A stretch of 8,857 nucleotides of DNA from Comamonadaceae bacterium (GCA_947478935.1 CANJXV010000091.1:1-8857), one strand, 5' to 3'. Positions 1 to 6,663 are shown, counted from the stretch's first letter. Notes: a model not told the origin generated them from the sequence alone. A program made the numbers and translations.

Positions 1-666
1 CCAGGCGATGATGGAAGCAATCTCGCTGGGTTCGCCCAGGCGTTTGACCGGCACGGTGGCGACGATCTTGGCCAGCACGTCTTCGCGGATGGCTTTGACC
101 ATGTCGGTGCCGATGTAGCCGGGGCTCACGGTGTTCACCGTCACGCCTTTGGTGGCCAGCTCTTGCGCCAATGCCATAGAGAAACCGTGCATACCGGCTT
201 TGGCAGCTGAGTAATTGGTTTGGCCGGCCTGGCCTTTTTCGCCATTGACCGACGAGATATTGATGATGCGGCCCCAGCCTTTTTCCACCATGTCAGCAAC
301 CACTTGCTTGGTCACGTTGAACATAGAGTTGAGGTTGGTTTCGATGACCATATCCCAGTCTTCGCGGCTCATTTTCAGGAACATGCGGTCGCGGGTGATA
401 CCGGCATTGTTAACCAGTACGTCAATCACGCCATGCTCGGCCTTGGACTTGGTGAAGGCTTCCACGGTGGAATCCCAATCACCCACATTGCCCACCGAAG
501 CGTAAAAGGTGTAGCCCAGAGCAGCCTGCTCTCCTATCCACTTTACGTGGTCACGCGTGGGGCCGCAACCGGCGATGACTTTAAAACCTTCTTTGTGCAG
601 GCGTTGGCAAATGGCGGTACCAATACCACCCATACCACCCGTAACGTAAGCAACTTTCTGACTCAT
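1..666 (-). CDS. phaB: Acetoacetyl-CoA reductase PhaB (3' end cut by window edge)
   Basis: NADPH-dependent short-chain dehydrogenase that reduces acetoacetyl-CoA to (R)-3-hydroxybutyryl-CoA, the second step of PHB synthesis, in the cytoplasm. The visible 222 residues start at an ATG with a GGAG Shine-Dalgarno (673-676) and align by eye with the 246-residue C. necator PhaB, so about 23-24 C-terminal residues lie outside the window. Seen: the Rossmann glycine motif TGGMGGIG (residues 9-16), NNAG (86-89), and the SDR catalytic set Asn111, Ser139, Tyr152, Lys156 (YSAAK). The loop after the second beta strand (GCGPTRDHVKW) looks one residue shorter than in C. necator. It is the last visible gene of the phaCAB operon, 42 nt downstream of phaA. 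FabG is the main alternative, but the TRD/NISSVNG/GQTNYS signatures and the operon favour PhaB. Confidence 0.95.
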   Translation of the reverse strand, partial: MSQKVAYVTGGMGGIGTAICQRLHKEGFKVIAGCGPTRDHVKWIGEQAALGYTFYASVGNVGDWDSTVEAFTKSKAEHGVIDVLVNNAGITRDRMFLKMSREDWDMVIETNLNSMFNVTKQVVADMVEKGWGRIINISSVNGEKGQAGQTNYSAAKAGMHGFSMALAQELATKGVTVNTVSPGYIGTDMVKAIREDVLAKIVATVPVKRLGEPSEIASIIAW

Positions 667-708
667 GACTGTCTCCTTTTTATAGATAAAACTAACTCAA
701 ATTTCACA

Positions 709-1887
709 TTAACGTTCGATGGTAAGTGCAACACCCATGCCACCGCCGATACACAGGCTAGCGATACCTTTTTTGGCACCACGGCGGCCCATCTCATGCA
801 GCAAGGTCACCAAAATGCGGCAACCGGACGCACCAATCGGGTGGCCGATGGCAATCGCGCCACCGTTGACATTGACCTTGGAGGTATCCCAGCCCATTTG
901 CTGATTGACCGCACAAGCCTGCGCGGCAAAGGCTTCATTGATTTCCAGCAAGTCCAGGTCTTGCGCTTTCCAACCGGCGCGGGCCAGGGCTTTTTGCGAA
1001 GCGGGCACCGGGCCCATGCCCATCATGGCCGGGTCCAGGCCGCTGGTGGCAAAGCTGGCGATACGGCCCAGCGGCGTCAGGCCCAAAGCAGCGGCTTTTT
1101 GCGCCGTCATCACCATCACCGCCGCAGCGCCGTCGTTGATGCCCGAGGCATTACCGGCAGTCACACCACCGGCTTTGTCAAATGCGGGGCGCAGACCGGC
1201 CAGCGCTTCGGCGTTGGACTTGCGGTTGATGAACTCATCGGCCGCAAACACAATCGGGTCGCCTTTTTTCTGGGCGATGCTAAAGGGCACGATTTCATCA
1301 ACAAACTTGCCCGCGTCTTGCGCTGCCGCGGCTTTTTGTTGGCTAGCCAGGGCCAGTGCGTCTTGCATATCGCGGCTGATGCTGTGCGCTTTGGCTACGT
1401 TCTCGGCGGTGATGCCCATGTGGTACTGGTTGTACACATCCCACAGACCATCAACGATCATCGAGTCCACCATGTTCCAGTTACCCATGCGCTGGCCGTC
1501 GCGGCTACCCATCAACACATGGGGCGAAGCGCTCATATTTTCCTGACCACCGGCGATGACGATGTCGCTGTCGCCCCAGGCCACGGCTTGCGCGGCCAGC
1601 ATCACGGCTTTGAGGCCGGAGCCGCACACAGCGTTGATAGTCAAAGCCGGTGTTTCTTTAGCCAGGCCGCTTTTCATCAGCGACTGGCGTGCTGGGTTTT
1701 GGCCAGAGCCGGCGGCAAGCACCTGGCCCATGATGACTTCACCCACTTGGTCAGCGGCCAGACCGGTGCGCTCCAGCAGGTTGCGAATGACTGCGGCACC
1801 CAATTCAGGCGCGGCGACTTTGGACAGGCTTCCGCCAAATTTGCCGACGGCCGTGCGGGTGGCAGCAACGATAACGATGTCTTGCAT
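709..1887 (-). CDS. phaA: Acetyl-CoA C-acetyltransferase (beta-ketothiolase) PhaA
   Basis: Biosynthetic thiolase that condenses two acetyl-CoA into acetoacetyl-CoA, the entry step of PHB synthesis; the family acts as a cytoplasmic tetramer. The protein is 392 residues, against about 393 for C. necator PhaA. Seen: the acyl-accepting Cys88 in NAVCGSG, the NEAFA motif near residue 316, His349 in GHPIGASG, and the general base Cys379 in SLCIGGGMG, so the catalytic triad is complete. The ATG start has a GGAG Shine-Dalgarno at 1897-1900 with a 9-nt spacer. It lies 69 nt downstream of phaC and 42 nt upstream of phaB on the same strand, with no hairpin seen in either gap, so one phaCAB transcript is likely. 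A degradative thiolase (AtoB-like) has the same fold, but the context decides for PhaA. Confidence 0.96.
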   Translation of the reverse strand: MQDIVIVAATRTAVGKFGGSLSKVAAPELGAAVIRNLLERTGLAADQVGEVIMGQVLAAGSGQNPARQSLMKSGLAKETPALTINAVCGSGLKAVMLAAQAVAWGDSDIVIAGGQENMSASPHVLMGSRDGQRMGNWNMVDSMIVDGLWDVYNQYHMGITAENVAKAHSISRDMQDALALASQQKAAAAQDAGKFVDEIVPFSIAQKKGDPIVFAADEFINRKSNAEALAGLRPAFDKAGGVTAGNASGINDGAAAVMVMTAQKAAALGLTPLGRIASFATSGLDPAMMGMGPVPASQKALARAGWKAQDLDLLEINEAFAAQACAVNQQMGWDTSKVNVNGGAIAIGHPIGASGCRILVTLLHEMGRRGAKKGIASLCIGGGMGVALTIER

Positions 1888-1956
1888 TTTTTATGTCTCC
1901 AAATAGTAAAAGTTAAACCGACTCAATGAATAGTGTGTGAAAAGCCGTGGCCCTGC

Positions 1957-3693
1957 TCAGGCCTTGGCCAGTACATAGGTGCCGGGCGCTGCAAAAGTGG
2001 CTTTGTATTTGGCGCGGCCATAGGCTTTGGGCGCGGCCACTTGCTTGCCTGCGTGGGACTTGAGCCATTGGGCCCAATCGGTCCACCAGCTGCCAGGGTG
2101 TTCGACCGCCGCTTGCATCCACTGCGCGTGGCTGGCGGGCAGTTTGCCGTCGGCGCGTATCCAGTGGCTGCGCTTGTTTTTAGCGGGCGGGTTGATCACG
2201 CCGGCGATATGGCCGGACGCGCCCATGACAAAACGCTTTTTGCCCGGCAATGCTTGTGTCGACGCATAAGCACCGTCGATAGGCACGATGTGGTCTTCGC
2301 GCGAACCATAAATATAGAAAGGCGTGTCGAGCAAACCAAAGTCGATCTGCTCGCCGCAAACCGTGGTCGCACCGGGTTGCACCAATTTGTTTTCCAGGTA
2401 GGTGTTGCGCAGGTACCAGGCGTAATAGGGACCGGGCAAATTGGTCGCGTCCGAATTCCAGTACAAAAGGTCAAAAGGCGGGGGCGTTTCGCCTTTGAGG
2501 TAGTTGCCCACCACGTAATTCCATACCAGGTCGTTGGGGCGCAAAAAGCTGAAGGTGGAGGCCAGGTCCTGTCCTTTCATCAAACCGCCATCGCCCATTT
2601 CCTGTTCGCGAAATTGGACGAAGGACTCGTCAATAAACACGTCCAAAATGCCCGTATCGGTAAAGTCCAGCAGCGTGGTCAACAGCGTGGTGCTGGCCAC
2701 CGGATGCGCGCCGCGCGCCGCCAGCACGGCCAGTGCTGTGGTCAGCATGGTGCCGCCTACGCAAAAGCCCAGGGCGTTGATGCTGTGGTCGGTGCCGCGC
2801 TTGCCGACGATGTCTTGCGTCACGCCAATCGCTTGGATCACCGCGTCTTCGATGTAGTCGTCCCAGGTCTTGTGCGCCAAAGTCGCATCCGGGTTGCGCC
2901 AGCTCACCACAAAGGTGCGGTGGCCTTGGGCGACGGCGTAGCGCACGACCGAGTTCTCGGGCTGCAAGTCCAAAATGTAATATTTATTGATACAGGGCGG
3001 AACCATGAGGAAAGGCTTTTCAAACACCTTGGCCGTCAGGGGCTTGTATTCAATCAACTGGAAGAGTTCGTTTTCATACACCACCGCGCCTTCGGTAGTC
3101 GCCACGTTTTTGCCCACAGTAAACACGCTCTCATCCGTCATGGATACATGCCCTTGGCGCATATCGTGCAACAGGTTTTGCATGCCTTTGGCGATGCTCT
3201 CACCTTTGGTTTCCAAGGCTTTTTGCTGAGCTTCGGCGTTAAACGCCAAAAAGTTGCTGGGGGCGGCAGCGGCTACGCCCTGCTCGACGGCAAAGCGCAG
3301 GCGGTTACGGGTTTTTTCATCGGCATCGACTGCGTCGGTCAGGGCCATCAAGGTGCGGCTATTGAGCAGATAGACCGCAGCGCTGAGGGCGGCCACCGGG
3401 TTATGGTGCCAGGCCGGGTTAGCAAAGCGCTTATCCTGGGTTTGTAGGCCGTCTGTGCTCATCATCTGCGTCATCAGGGCCTGCGCGTCCTGCATGTACT
3501 GTTGCTGCACCGCCTGCAATTTGTCCGTAGAAAACTGGATGGCCGGTGGAGTCGAAGGGTGTGCCATGGCCGACATAGCCGCACCCAGATCCAGGCTTTG
3601 GAAATTGGCCAGTGCTTTGGTCCAGGATTGGCTTACAGTCTCTTGGAATTGGGCGGCGGTTTTCGACCAGATATCAAACTGCGGGTTGTCCAC
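1957..3693 (-). CDS. phaC: Class I poly(3-hydroxyalkanoate) synthase PhaC
   Basis: Polymerises (R)-3-hydroxybutyryl-CoA into PHB at the granule surface, releasing CoA. The protein is 578 residues, normal for class I (C. necator PhaC1 is 589). Order: an N-terminal domain of about 180 residues beginning DNPQFDIWSKTA, then the alpha/beta-hydrolase catalytic domain. The lipase-like box G-F-C-V-G-G gives nucleophile Cys311; Asp467 (SREDHIVP) and His495 (GASGHIAG) complete the triad, matching Cys319/Asp480/His508 of C. necator. The start codon is GTG: AAGAGGA at 3700-3706 sits 6 nt upstream, and residues after the GTG read as a normal PhaC N-terminus. First gene of the phaCAB operon. Class III/IV synthases are shorter and need PhaE/PhaR subunits, so class I is clear. 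Confidence 0.96.
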   Translation of the reverse strand: MDNPQFDIWSKTAAQFQETVSQSWTKALANFQSLDLGAAMSAMAHPSTPPAIQFSTDKLQAVQQQYMQDAQALMTQMMSTDGLQTQDKRFANPAWHHNPVAALSAAVYLLNSRTLMALTDAVDADEKTRNRLRFAVEQGVAAAAPSNFLAFNAEAQQKALETKGESIAKGMQNLLHDMRQGHVSMTDESVFTVGKNVATTEGAVVYENELFQLIEYKPLTAKVFEKPFLMVPPCINKYYILDLQPENSVVRYAVAQGHRTFVVSWRNPDATLAHKTWDDYIEDAVIQAIGVTQDIVGKRGTDHSINALGFCVGGTMLTTALAVLAARGAHPVASTTLLTTLLDFTDTGILDVFIDESFVQFREQEMGDGGLMKGQDLASTFSFLRPNDLVWNYVVGNYLKGETPPPFDLLYWNSDATNLPGPYYAWYLRNTYLENKLVQPGATTVCGEQIDFGLLDTPFYIYGSREDHIVPIDGAYASTQALPGKKRFVMGASGHIAGVINPPAKNKRSHWIRADGKLPASHAQWMQAAVEHPGSWWTDWAQWLKSHAGKQVAAPKAYGRAKYKATFAAPGTYVLAKA

Positions 3694-3699
3694 GCTGTG

Positions 3700-3706
3700 T
3701 CCTCTT
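3700..3706 (-). promoter_or_regulatory. Ribosome binding site fixing the GTG start of phaC
   Basis: AAGAGGA on the minus strand, six bases before the GTG at 3693. No in-frame ATG lies nearby that would give a standard PhaC N-terminus, so this site supports the GTG start. Confidence 0.7.
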
Positions 3707-3710
3707 GATC

Positions 3711-3727
3711 CGCAGAAGGGTGCTGCG
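3711..3727 (-). repeat. Small inverted repeat in the phaC leader
   Basis: CGCAG and CTGCG separated by seven bases, a 5-bp stem a few bases upstream of the phaC ribosome binding site. It could form a small hairpin in the leader mRNA. Its GCAG/CTGC halves also resemble halves of the palindrome at 3787-3797 but in the opposite arrangement. Five-base stems occur often by chance. Confidence 0.3.
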
Positions 3728-3758
3728 TTGGTGGTATTTGCTTCCGATTATCCGGGGG

Positions 3759-3772
3759 CTGGCCTTCGCCAG
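3759..3772. repeat. Short inverted repeat in the phaC / membrane-protein intergenic region
   Basis: CTGGC and GCCAG separated by four bases (CTTC on the plus strand, GAAG on the minus strand). It may form a small tetraloop hairpin or be part of an operator. It lies in the 121-bp divergent region between phaC and the gene at 3815. No T-run follows on either strand, so I do not call it a terminator. Confidence 0.3.
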
Positions 3773-3784
3773 GCTGACAATCTT

Positions 3785-3799
3785 TGCTGCGGTGCAGCA
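3785..3799. promoter_or_regulatory. Candidate PhaR-type operator upstream of phaC (TGCTGC-N3-GCAGCA)
   Basis: A perfect 6-bp inverted repeat with a 3-base centre; the core CTGC-GGT-GCAG is at 3787-3797. From memory, PhaR of Paracoccus denitrificans, which senses PHB and represses phasin and its own gene, binds CTGC-N3-GCAG. On the minus strand TAAAAT (3799-3804) abuts the palindrome and could be a -10 box, which would put the palindrome near a transcription start, but no good -35 box is seen. The site also lies just upstream of the membrane-protein gene at 3815, so it could act on either or both genes. The phaR gene itself is not in the window. Confidence 0.45.
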
Positions 3800-3814
3800 T
3801 TTTAAGCGAAAAAT

Positions 3815-4171
3815 ATGTATATCGTTCCTATTGCCTGGTTGTATGTGGCGTTAATGATGGCCGTGGCCGAGGCCACCAGCAGCCAGGGCACGGTGCTGGG
3901 AGCTTTTTTCACCTTTGTGTTGTACGGGCTGATGCCCATAGGCTTGGTACTGTATTTCATGGGCACCCCGGCGCGGCGTCGCCAGCGTCTGGAGCGCGAA
4001 GCCGAGGAAGCAGAGGCTTATTTGGCGGCCCAGGCCGAACCGGCACCAACGGCGGAACCAGTGCCACGGCCCGCGCAAGCTATGGGCGGCCTAAGCGCCG
4101 CCTCACAGCAGACAAATACTGGCGACTTGGCGCCCGGTGACTTTGTCCCGCCGGTACGAAAAGAATCTTGA
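3815..4171 (+). CDS. Small predicted membrane protein with charged, Pro/Ala-rich tail (hypothetical)
   Basis: A 118-residue protein I cannot assign to a named family. Seen: two hydrophobic segments (about residues 3-19 and 27-49) joined by a short EATSSQG loop, then a basic cluster (ARRRQR, 53-58), a Glu/Ala-rich, possibly helical stretch (59-72), and a Pro/Ala-rich tail. Two helices with positive charge after the second suggest both termini are cytoplasmic. An in-frame stop (3803-3805) lies just upstream and the ATG has only a weak Shine-Dalgarno, so 3815 is the best start. The hydrophobic pattern and normal codon use argue for a real gene. It is divergent from phaC and converges on pgeF, overlapping it by 69 bp. 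A link to PHB granules is possible only by position. Confidence 0.75.
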   Translation: MYIVPIAWLYVALMMAVAEATSSQGTVLGAFFTFVLYGLMPIGLVLYFMGTPARRRQRLEREAEEAEAYLAAQAEPAPTAEPVPRPAQAMGGLSAASQQTNTGDLAPGDFVPPVRKES

Positions 4172-5023
4172 AGGATTGCCTACGGTGCACCAGGTGGGGC
4201 TGCCGTCATTACCAAACACCGCCTGCACGCCGCTGGCCGCAAGGCGCTGACGCGCCAACCGCGGCAGATCAGCCAAGAATTTGCCGCCAGCCAAGGGCGC
4301 GAAGGCCTGCGCTGCCTGGGCTGAAAACGACATAAACGCCGCCCGCACCTCGGGCCCTACCTCAAATACCTGCGGGCCTATGCACGGCCCCAGCCAGGCG
4401 AGCCATTGCGCGGGAGGCCGCCCGGCCACCGCCGGGGACGTAAAAAAGGCCTCGACTACGCCAACCATCGCTAAATTTTTATCCCGGGACACGAGGGACC
4501 TTTCGCCCAAAGTTTTCGCAGCTAAGTTCTGCTCCAAAGCGACATTGGCGGATCCGGCCAGGCCGCGCCAGCCGGCATGCAAGGCGGCTACCTGGGTCGC
4601 CTGCCCATCGGCCACATGGCACAACAAGATAGGCAGGCAATCGGCGATGCCCACGGTGCAGGCCAGGCCATGTCGGCCGGTGTAGCTGCCGTCGGCCTCT
4701 TGGTAATCGGGGGTTTGCGTATCCAGCGCCAGCAAGTGCGTGCCGTGTACCTGCTTAAGCAGCACAGGCCGCGCACCCAGCGCCTGCGTCAGCCTCTGCA
4801 CATTGCGTGCCACCGCCTGCGGCGCATCGCCCACATAGGCGCCCAGGTTCATACTGTCATACGGGGCTTGCGACACGCCCCCGGAGCGCGTGGAACAGAG
4901 CGCGTGCACCGACGGCGGCACCGGCCAATCGGGCAGCAGCCAGTCTGGATGCGGCTGAGCGGACGCTGCGGGCTCTGAAATTTGCATAGCCCAAGCATAA
5001 ACCGCCGCTTGCGCCGCTAACAT
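4103..5023 (-). CDS. pgeF: PgeF/YfiH-family protein (laccase-domain purine nucleoside phosphorylase / peptidoglycan editing factor)
   Basis: Family members (E. coli YfiH, human FAMIN/LACC1) are zinc-dependent cytoplasmic enzymes credited with purine nucleoside phosphorylase and adenosine deaminase activity; E. coli YfiH/PgeF also affects peptidoglycan precursor fidelity. Seen: STRSGGVS, KQVHGTH (His93), ADCLPILL (Cys129), HAGWRGLAG (His149), GPCIGPQVFEVG, and the C-terminal FFSYRRD. The metal-binding His/Cys/His set is complete. I chose the ATG at 5023 because GAGG (5031-5034) lies 7 nt upstream; a TTG at 5029 or the ATG at 4987 are alternatives, the last closer to usual family length. Odd: about 33 extra residues (166-198) between the third metal site and GPCIGP, encoded by DNA of lower GC (see the repeat entry). 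Same strand as phaCAB; a pgeF-phaC neighbourhood is, from memory, also found in Ralstonia relatives. Confidence 0.9.
   Translation of the reverse strand: MLAAQAAVYAWAMQISEPAASAQPHPDWLLPDWPVPPSVHALCSTRSGGVSQAPYDSMNLGAYVGDAPQAVARNVQRLTQALGARPVLLKQVHGTHLLALDTQTPDYQEADGSYTGRHGLACTVGIADCLPILLCHVADGQATQVAALHAGWRGLAGSANVALEQNLAAKTLGERSLVSRDKNLAMVGVVEAFFTSPAVAGRPPAQWLAWLGPCIGPQVFEVGPEVRAAFMSFSAQAAQAFAPLAGGKFLADLPRLARQRLAASGVQAVFGNDGSPTWCTVGNPSRFFSYRRDKVTGRQVASICLL
4430..4528 (-). repeat. In-frame insertion within pgeF with atypical base composition (possible small repeat element)
   Basis: Compared from memory with E. coli YfiH, which has about 19 residues between HAGWRGL and the LAWLGP motif, this protein has about 52. 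The extra codons include RSLVSRDKNLAMVGVVEAFF. Counting by eye, bases 4441-4540 are about 49% GC, against about 82% for 4381-4440 and 73% for 4541-4600. Part of it forms an imperfect inverted repeat: GGGA-(CG)-TAAAAA at 4435-4446 against TTTTTA-TCCC at 4476-4485, with CC/GG flanks one mismatch out. The frame stays open throughout. I see no second copy in this window. An ordinary lineage-specific loop remains possible. Confidence 0.5.
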
Positions 5024-5080
5024 CGGCAAGCCTCACTATGGCGCAAGACGCGAACCCATCTCACCGCACGGAAGCAACCC

Positions 5081-5383
5081 ATGATTCTTGAAATTGCCGA
5101 CATCCGCATCCACCCCGGTAAAAGCGCCGACTTTGAAGCCGCCATCGTACGCGGCGCGGGCAGCGTTATTGCGCAGGCCAAAGGGTTTCATGGCTACAAG
5201 GTCAACCGCAGCATGGAAACGCCCGGGCGCTATGTATTGCAAATTTTTTGGGCTACGCTGGAAGACCACACCGTGGGCTTTCGCCAGTCGCCCGCATTTA
5301 CCGAGTGGCGCTCCATCGTGGGGCCGTTTTTCGCCGAGCCGCCGCATGTAGAGCATTTCGAACTCGTTGCCCAATCCGACTAA
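5081..5383 (+). CDS. Antibiotic biosynthesis monooxygenase (ABM) domain protein
   Basis: A 100-residue single-domain protein of the dimeric alpha+beta barrel (ABM) type. Seen: an opening beta strand with ILEIADIRIHPGK, the helix SADFEAAIVRGAG, a central GFHGYKV strand, the strand YVLQIFWATLEDH, the segment FRQSPAFTEWRSIVGPF, and a last strand HVEHFELV; this order is typical of ABM proteins. Members include quinone-forming monooxygenases and many small stress or catabolic proteins, so the substrate cannot be told. GGAAG (5070-5074) lies 6 nt before the ATG. Divergent from pgeF across about 57 bp and 17 nt upstream of the FAH-family gene, so it probably leads the plus-strand operon. Confidence 0.85.
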   Translation: MILEIADIRIHPGKSADFEAAIVRGAGSVIAQAKGFHGYKVNRSMETPGRYVLQIFWATLEDHTVGFRQSPAFTEWRSIVGPFFAEPPHVEHFELVAQSD

Positions 5384-5400
5384 ACCAGGAAATCCGCATC

Positions 5401-6111
5401 ATGATTTACAGCTTCACGCCCCCTGCCGTCGTCGGCGTTCCCGTGGTGGACTCACCGGCCTTGTTTCCGGTCCATCGCATTTACTGTGTGGGCCGCAACT
5501 ACGAAGAGCATGCCAAAGAGATGGGCGGCACGGGTCGCGAAGCACCCTTCTTCTTTATGAAGCCGGCCGATGCCGTGCTTTATTGCGCGCCCGACGCCAC
5601 CGCGCAAATGCCCTATCCCACGCTCACTGCCAATTTGCACCACGAAATTGAGCTGGTCGTAGCCATCGGCCTAGGCGGCCACCACATCAAAGCGGCCGAT
5701 GCCCACCGCCATATTTTTGGCTACGCCGTCGGCCTAGACATGACGCGCCGCGACCTGCAAAACGATATGAAAAAACAAAGTCGTCCCTGGTGTATCGGCA
5801 AAGGCTTTGAATACTCGGCGCCGATCGGCGCGATTACCCCGGCATCGCAGGTGCCAGACATTAAGCAGGCGCGTATTGCCCTTGAGGTCAACGGCCAGAT
5901 GCGCCAAAACAGCGTGATCAGCAAAATGATCTGGAATATTGCCGAGACCATTGAGCAACTCTCTATCGGCTGGACATTGCAACCCGGCGACCTGATTTAC
6001 AGCGGCACGCCTGAAGGCGTAGGCGCGGTGCAAGCCGGTGATGTGCTGGTCGGCAGTGTCGATGGTTTGTCCGATCTGCGCATGATCATCACCGCGCCTA
6101 CGGCAGCTTAG
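5401..6111 (+). CDS. Fumarylacetoacetate hydrolase family protein (fumarylpyruvate hydrolase-like)
   Basis: A 236-residue cytoplasmic metal-dependent enzyme of the FAH family, which hydrolyses C-C bonds of fumarylpyruvate/acylpyruvates or decarboxylates oxaloacetate. Seen: RIYCVGRNYEEHAKEMG (26-42, His37), FFFMKPADAVL (51-60), the acidic metal ligands Glu82 and Glu84 in HHEIELVVAIG, Asp113 in GYAVGLDMTRRDLQ, WCIGKGFEYSAPIG (130-143), and SGTPEGVG (201-208). This pattern is closest to fumarylpyruvate hydrolase (NagK of the gentisate pathway) and FAHD1-like acylpyruvases; no gentisate genes are in view, so the substrate is open. I chose the ATG at 5401, 17 nt after the ABM gene with AGGA at 5387-5390; a longer upstream reading overlaps the ABM gene and lacks family similarity. 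It lies 9 nt upstream of the Nudix gene. Confidence 0.9.
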   Translation: MIYSFTPPAVVGVPVVDSPALFPVHRIYCVGRNYEEHAKEMGGTGREAPFFFMKPADAVLYCAPDATAQMPYPTLTANLHHEIELVVAIGLGGHHIKAADAHRHIFGYAVGLDMTRRDLQNDMKKQSRPWCIGKGFEYSAPIGAITPASQVPDIKQARIALEVNGQMRQNSVISKMIWNIAETIEQLSIGWTLQPGDLIYSGTPEGVGAVQAGDVLVGSVDGLSDLRMIITAPTAA

Positions 6112-6120
6112 AGCGCGCAC

Positions 6121-6663
6121 ATGCACGGCTCTCCGATCAAGCATTGCAGGCAATGTGGCAGCGCGGTAGAAAACCGCATCCCCGACGACGGCGACACCAA
6201 GCCGCGCGCCGTCTGCCCGACCTGCCAAACCATCCATTACGTCAACCCGCTCAATGTGGTGGGCACCATCCCGCTGTGGGGCAACAAAGTGCTGCTTTGC
6301 AAACGCAATATCGAGCCGCGCAAAGGCAAGTGGACGCTGCCTGCGGGCTTTATGGAACTGGGCGAAACCACCGCCGAGGGCGCGGCCCGCGAGACCGTCG
6401 AGGAAGCGGGCGCACAATTTGAAATGCAGGCGCTGTTTTCCTTGATCAACGTGGCGCGCGTAGGCCAAGTGCACATGTTTTACCGCGCCACTTTGCTCAG
6501 CCCTGAATTTGACCCGGGAACGGAAACCCAAGAGGCCATGTTGTTTGACGAAGCCGATGTTCCCTGGGACGAAATTGCGTTTCGCACGGTCAAAGAAACG
6601 CTGGAGCATTTCTTTGCAGATAGGCGCGCGGGGCAGTTCGGCTTTCACACGCTCGATATTTAA
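6121..6663 (+). CDS. Nudix hydrolase with N-terminal zinc ribbon
   Basis: A 180-residue enzyme of the Nudix superfamily, which cleaves nucleoside diphosphates linked to another moiety (for example ADP-ribose or NADH) with Mg2+. Seen: two CxxC pairs (Cys9/Cys12 and Cys32/Cys35), a small zinc ribbon of the Nudix_N_2 type, then the Nudix domain. The Nudix box GX5EX7REUXEEXGU runs from Gly76 (GFMELGE, Glu82) through Arg90-Glu91 to Glu94-Glu95 and Gly97, so all catalytic positions are kept. The substrate cannot be told from sequence; an ADP-ribose- or NADH-pyrophosphatase-like role is the family guess. Starts 9 nt after the FAH-family stop and ends in TAATG, where a possible small ORF begins, so it looks part of one transcript. 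Confidence 0.92.
   Translation: MHGSPIKHCRQCGSAVENRIPDDGDTKPRAVCPTCQTIHYVNPLNVVGTIPLWGNKVLLCKRNIEPRKGKWTLPAGFMELGETTAEGAARETVEEAGAQFEMQALFSLINVARVGQVHMFYRATLLSPEFDPGTETQEAMLFDEADVPWDEIAFRTVKETLEHFFADRRAGQFGFHTLDI

Noticed and set aside
220..1929. Long plus-strand open frame (569 codons) antisense to phaB and phaA
   Set aside because: It mirrors high-GC coding sequence of two clear genes, is rich in His/Gly/Arg, has no family signature, and crosses the phaA-phaB junction. It is a shadow of the real genes.
1888..1956. Possible terminator or internal promoter between phaC and phaA
   Set aside because: The 69-bp gap is AT-rich on part of its length, but I find no stem and no paired promoter boxes, only the phaA ribosome binding site.
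1933..3447. Long plus-strand open frame (504 codons) antisense to phaC
   Set aside because: It lies opposite the complete phaC with intact catalytic triad, shows no recognisable domain, and is explained by codon bias of the real gene.
3747..3780. Possible sigma-70 promoter for phaC: TTGTCA (3775-3780) and GATAAT (3747-3752) on the minus strand
   Set aside because: The spacer is 22 bases, too long for a normal sigma-70 promoter, so I do not list it.
5248..5400. Upstream extension of the FAH-family gene to 5248
   Set aside because: It would overlap most of the ABM gene in another frame, and its residues do not resemble an FAH N-terminus; the ATG at 5401 has a Shine-Dalgarno.
5734..6648. Minus-strand open frame (304 codons) antisense to the FAH-family and Nudix genes
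   Set aside because: It spans two well-supported genes on the other strand and has no recognisable motif.
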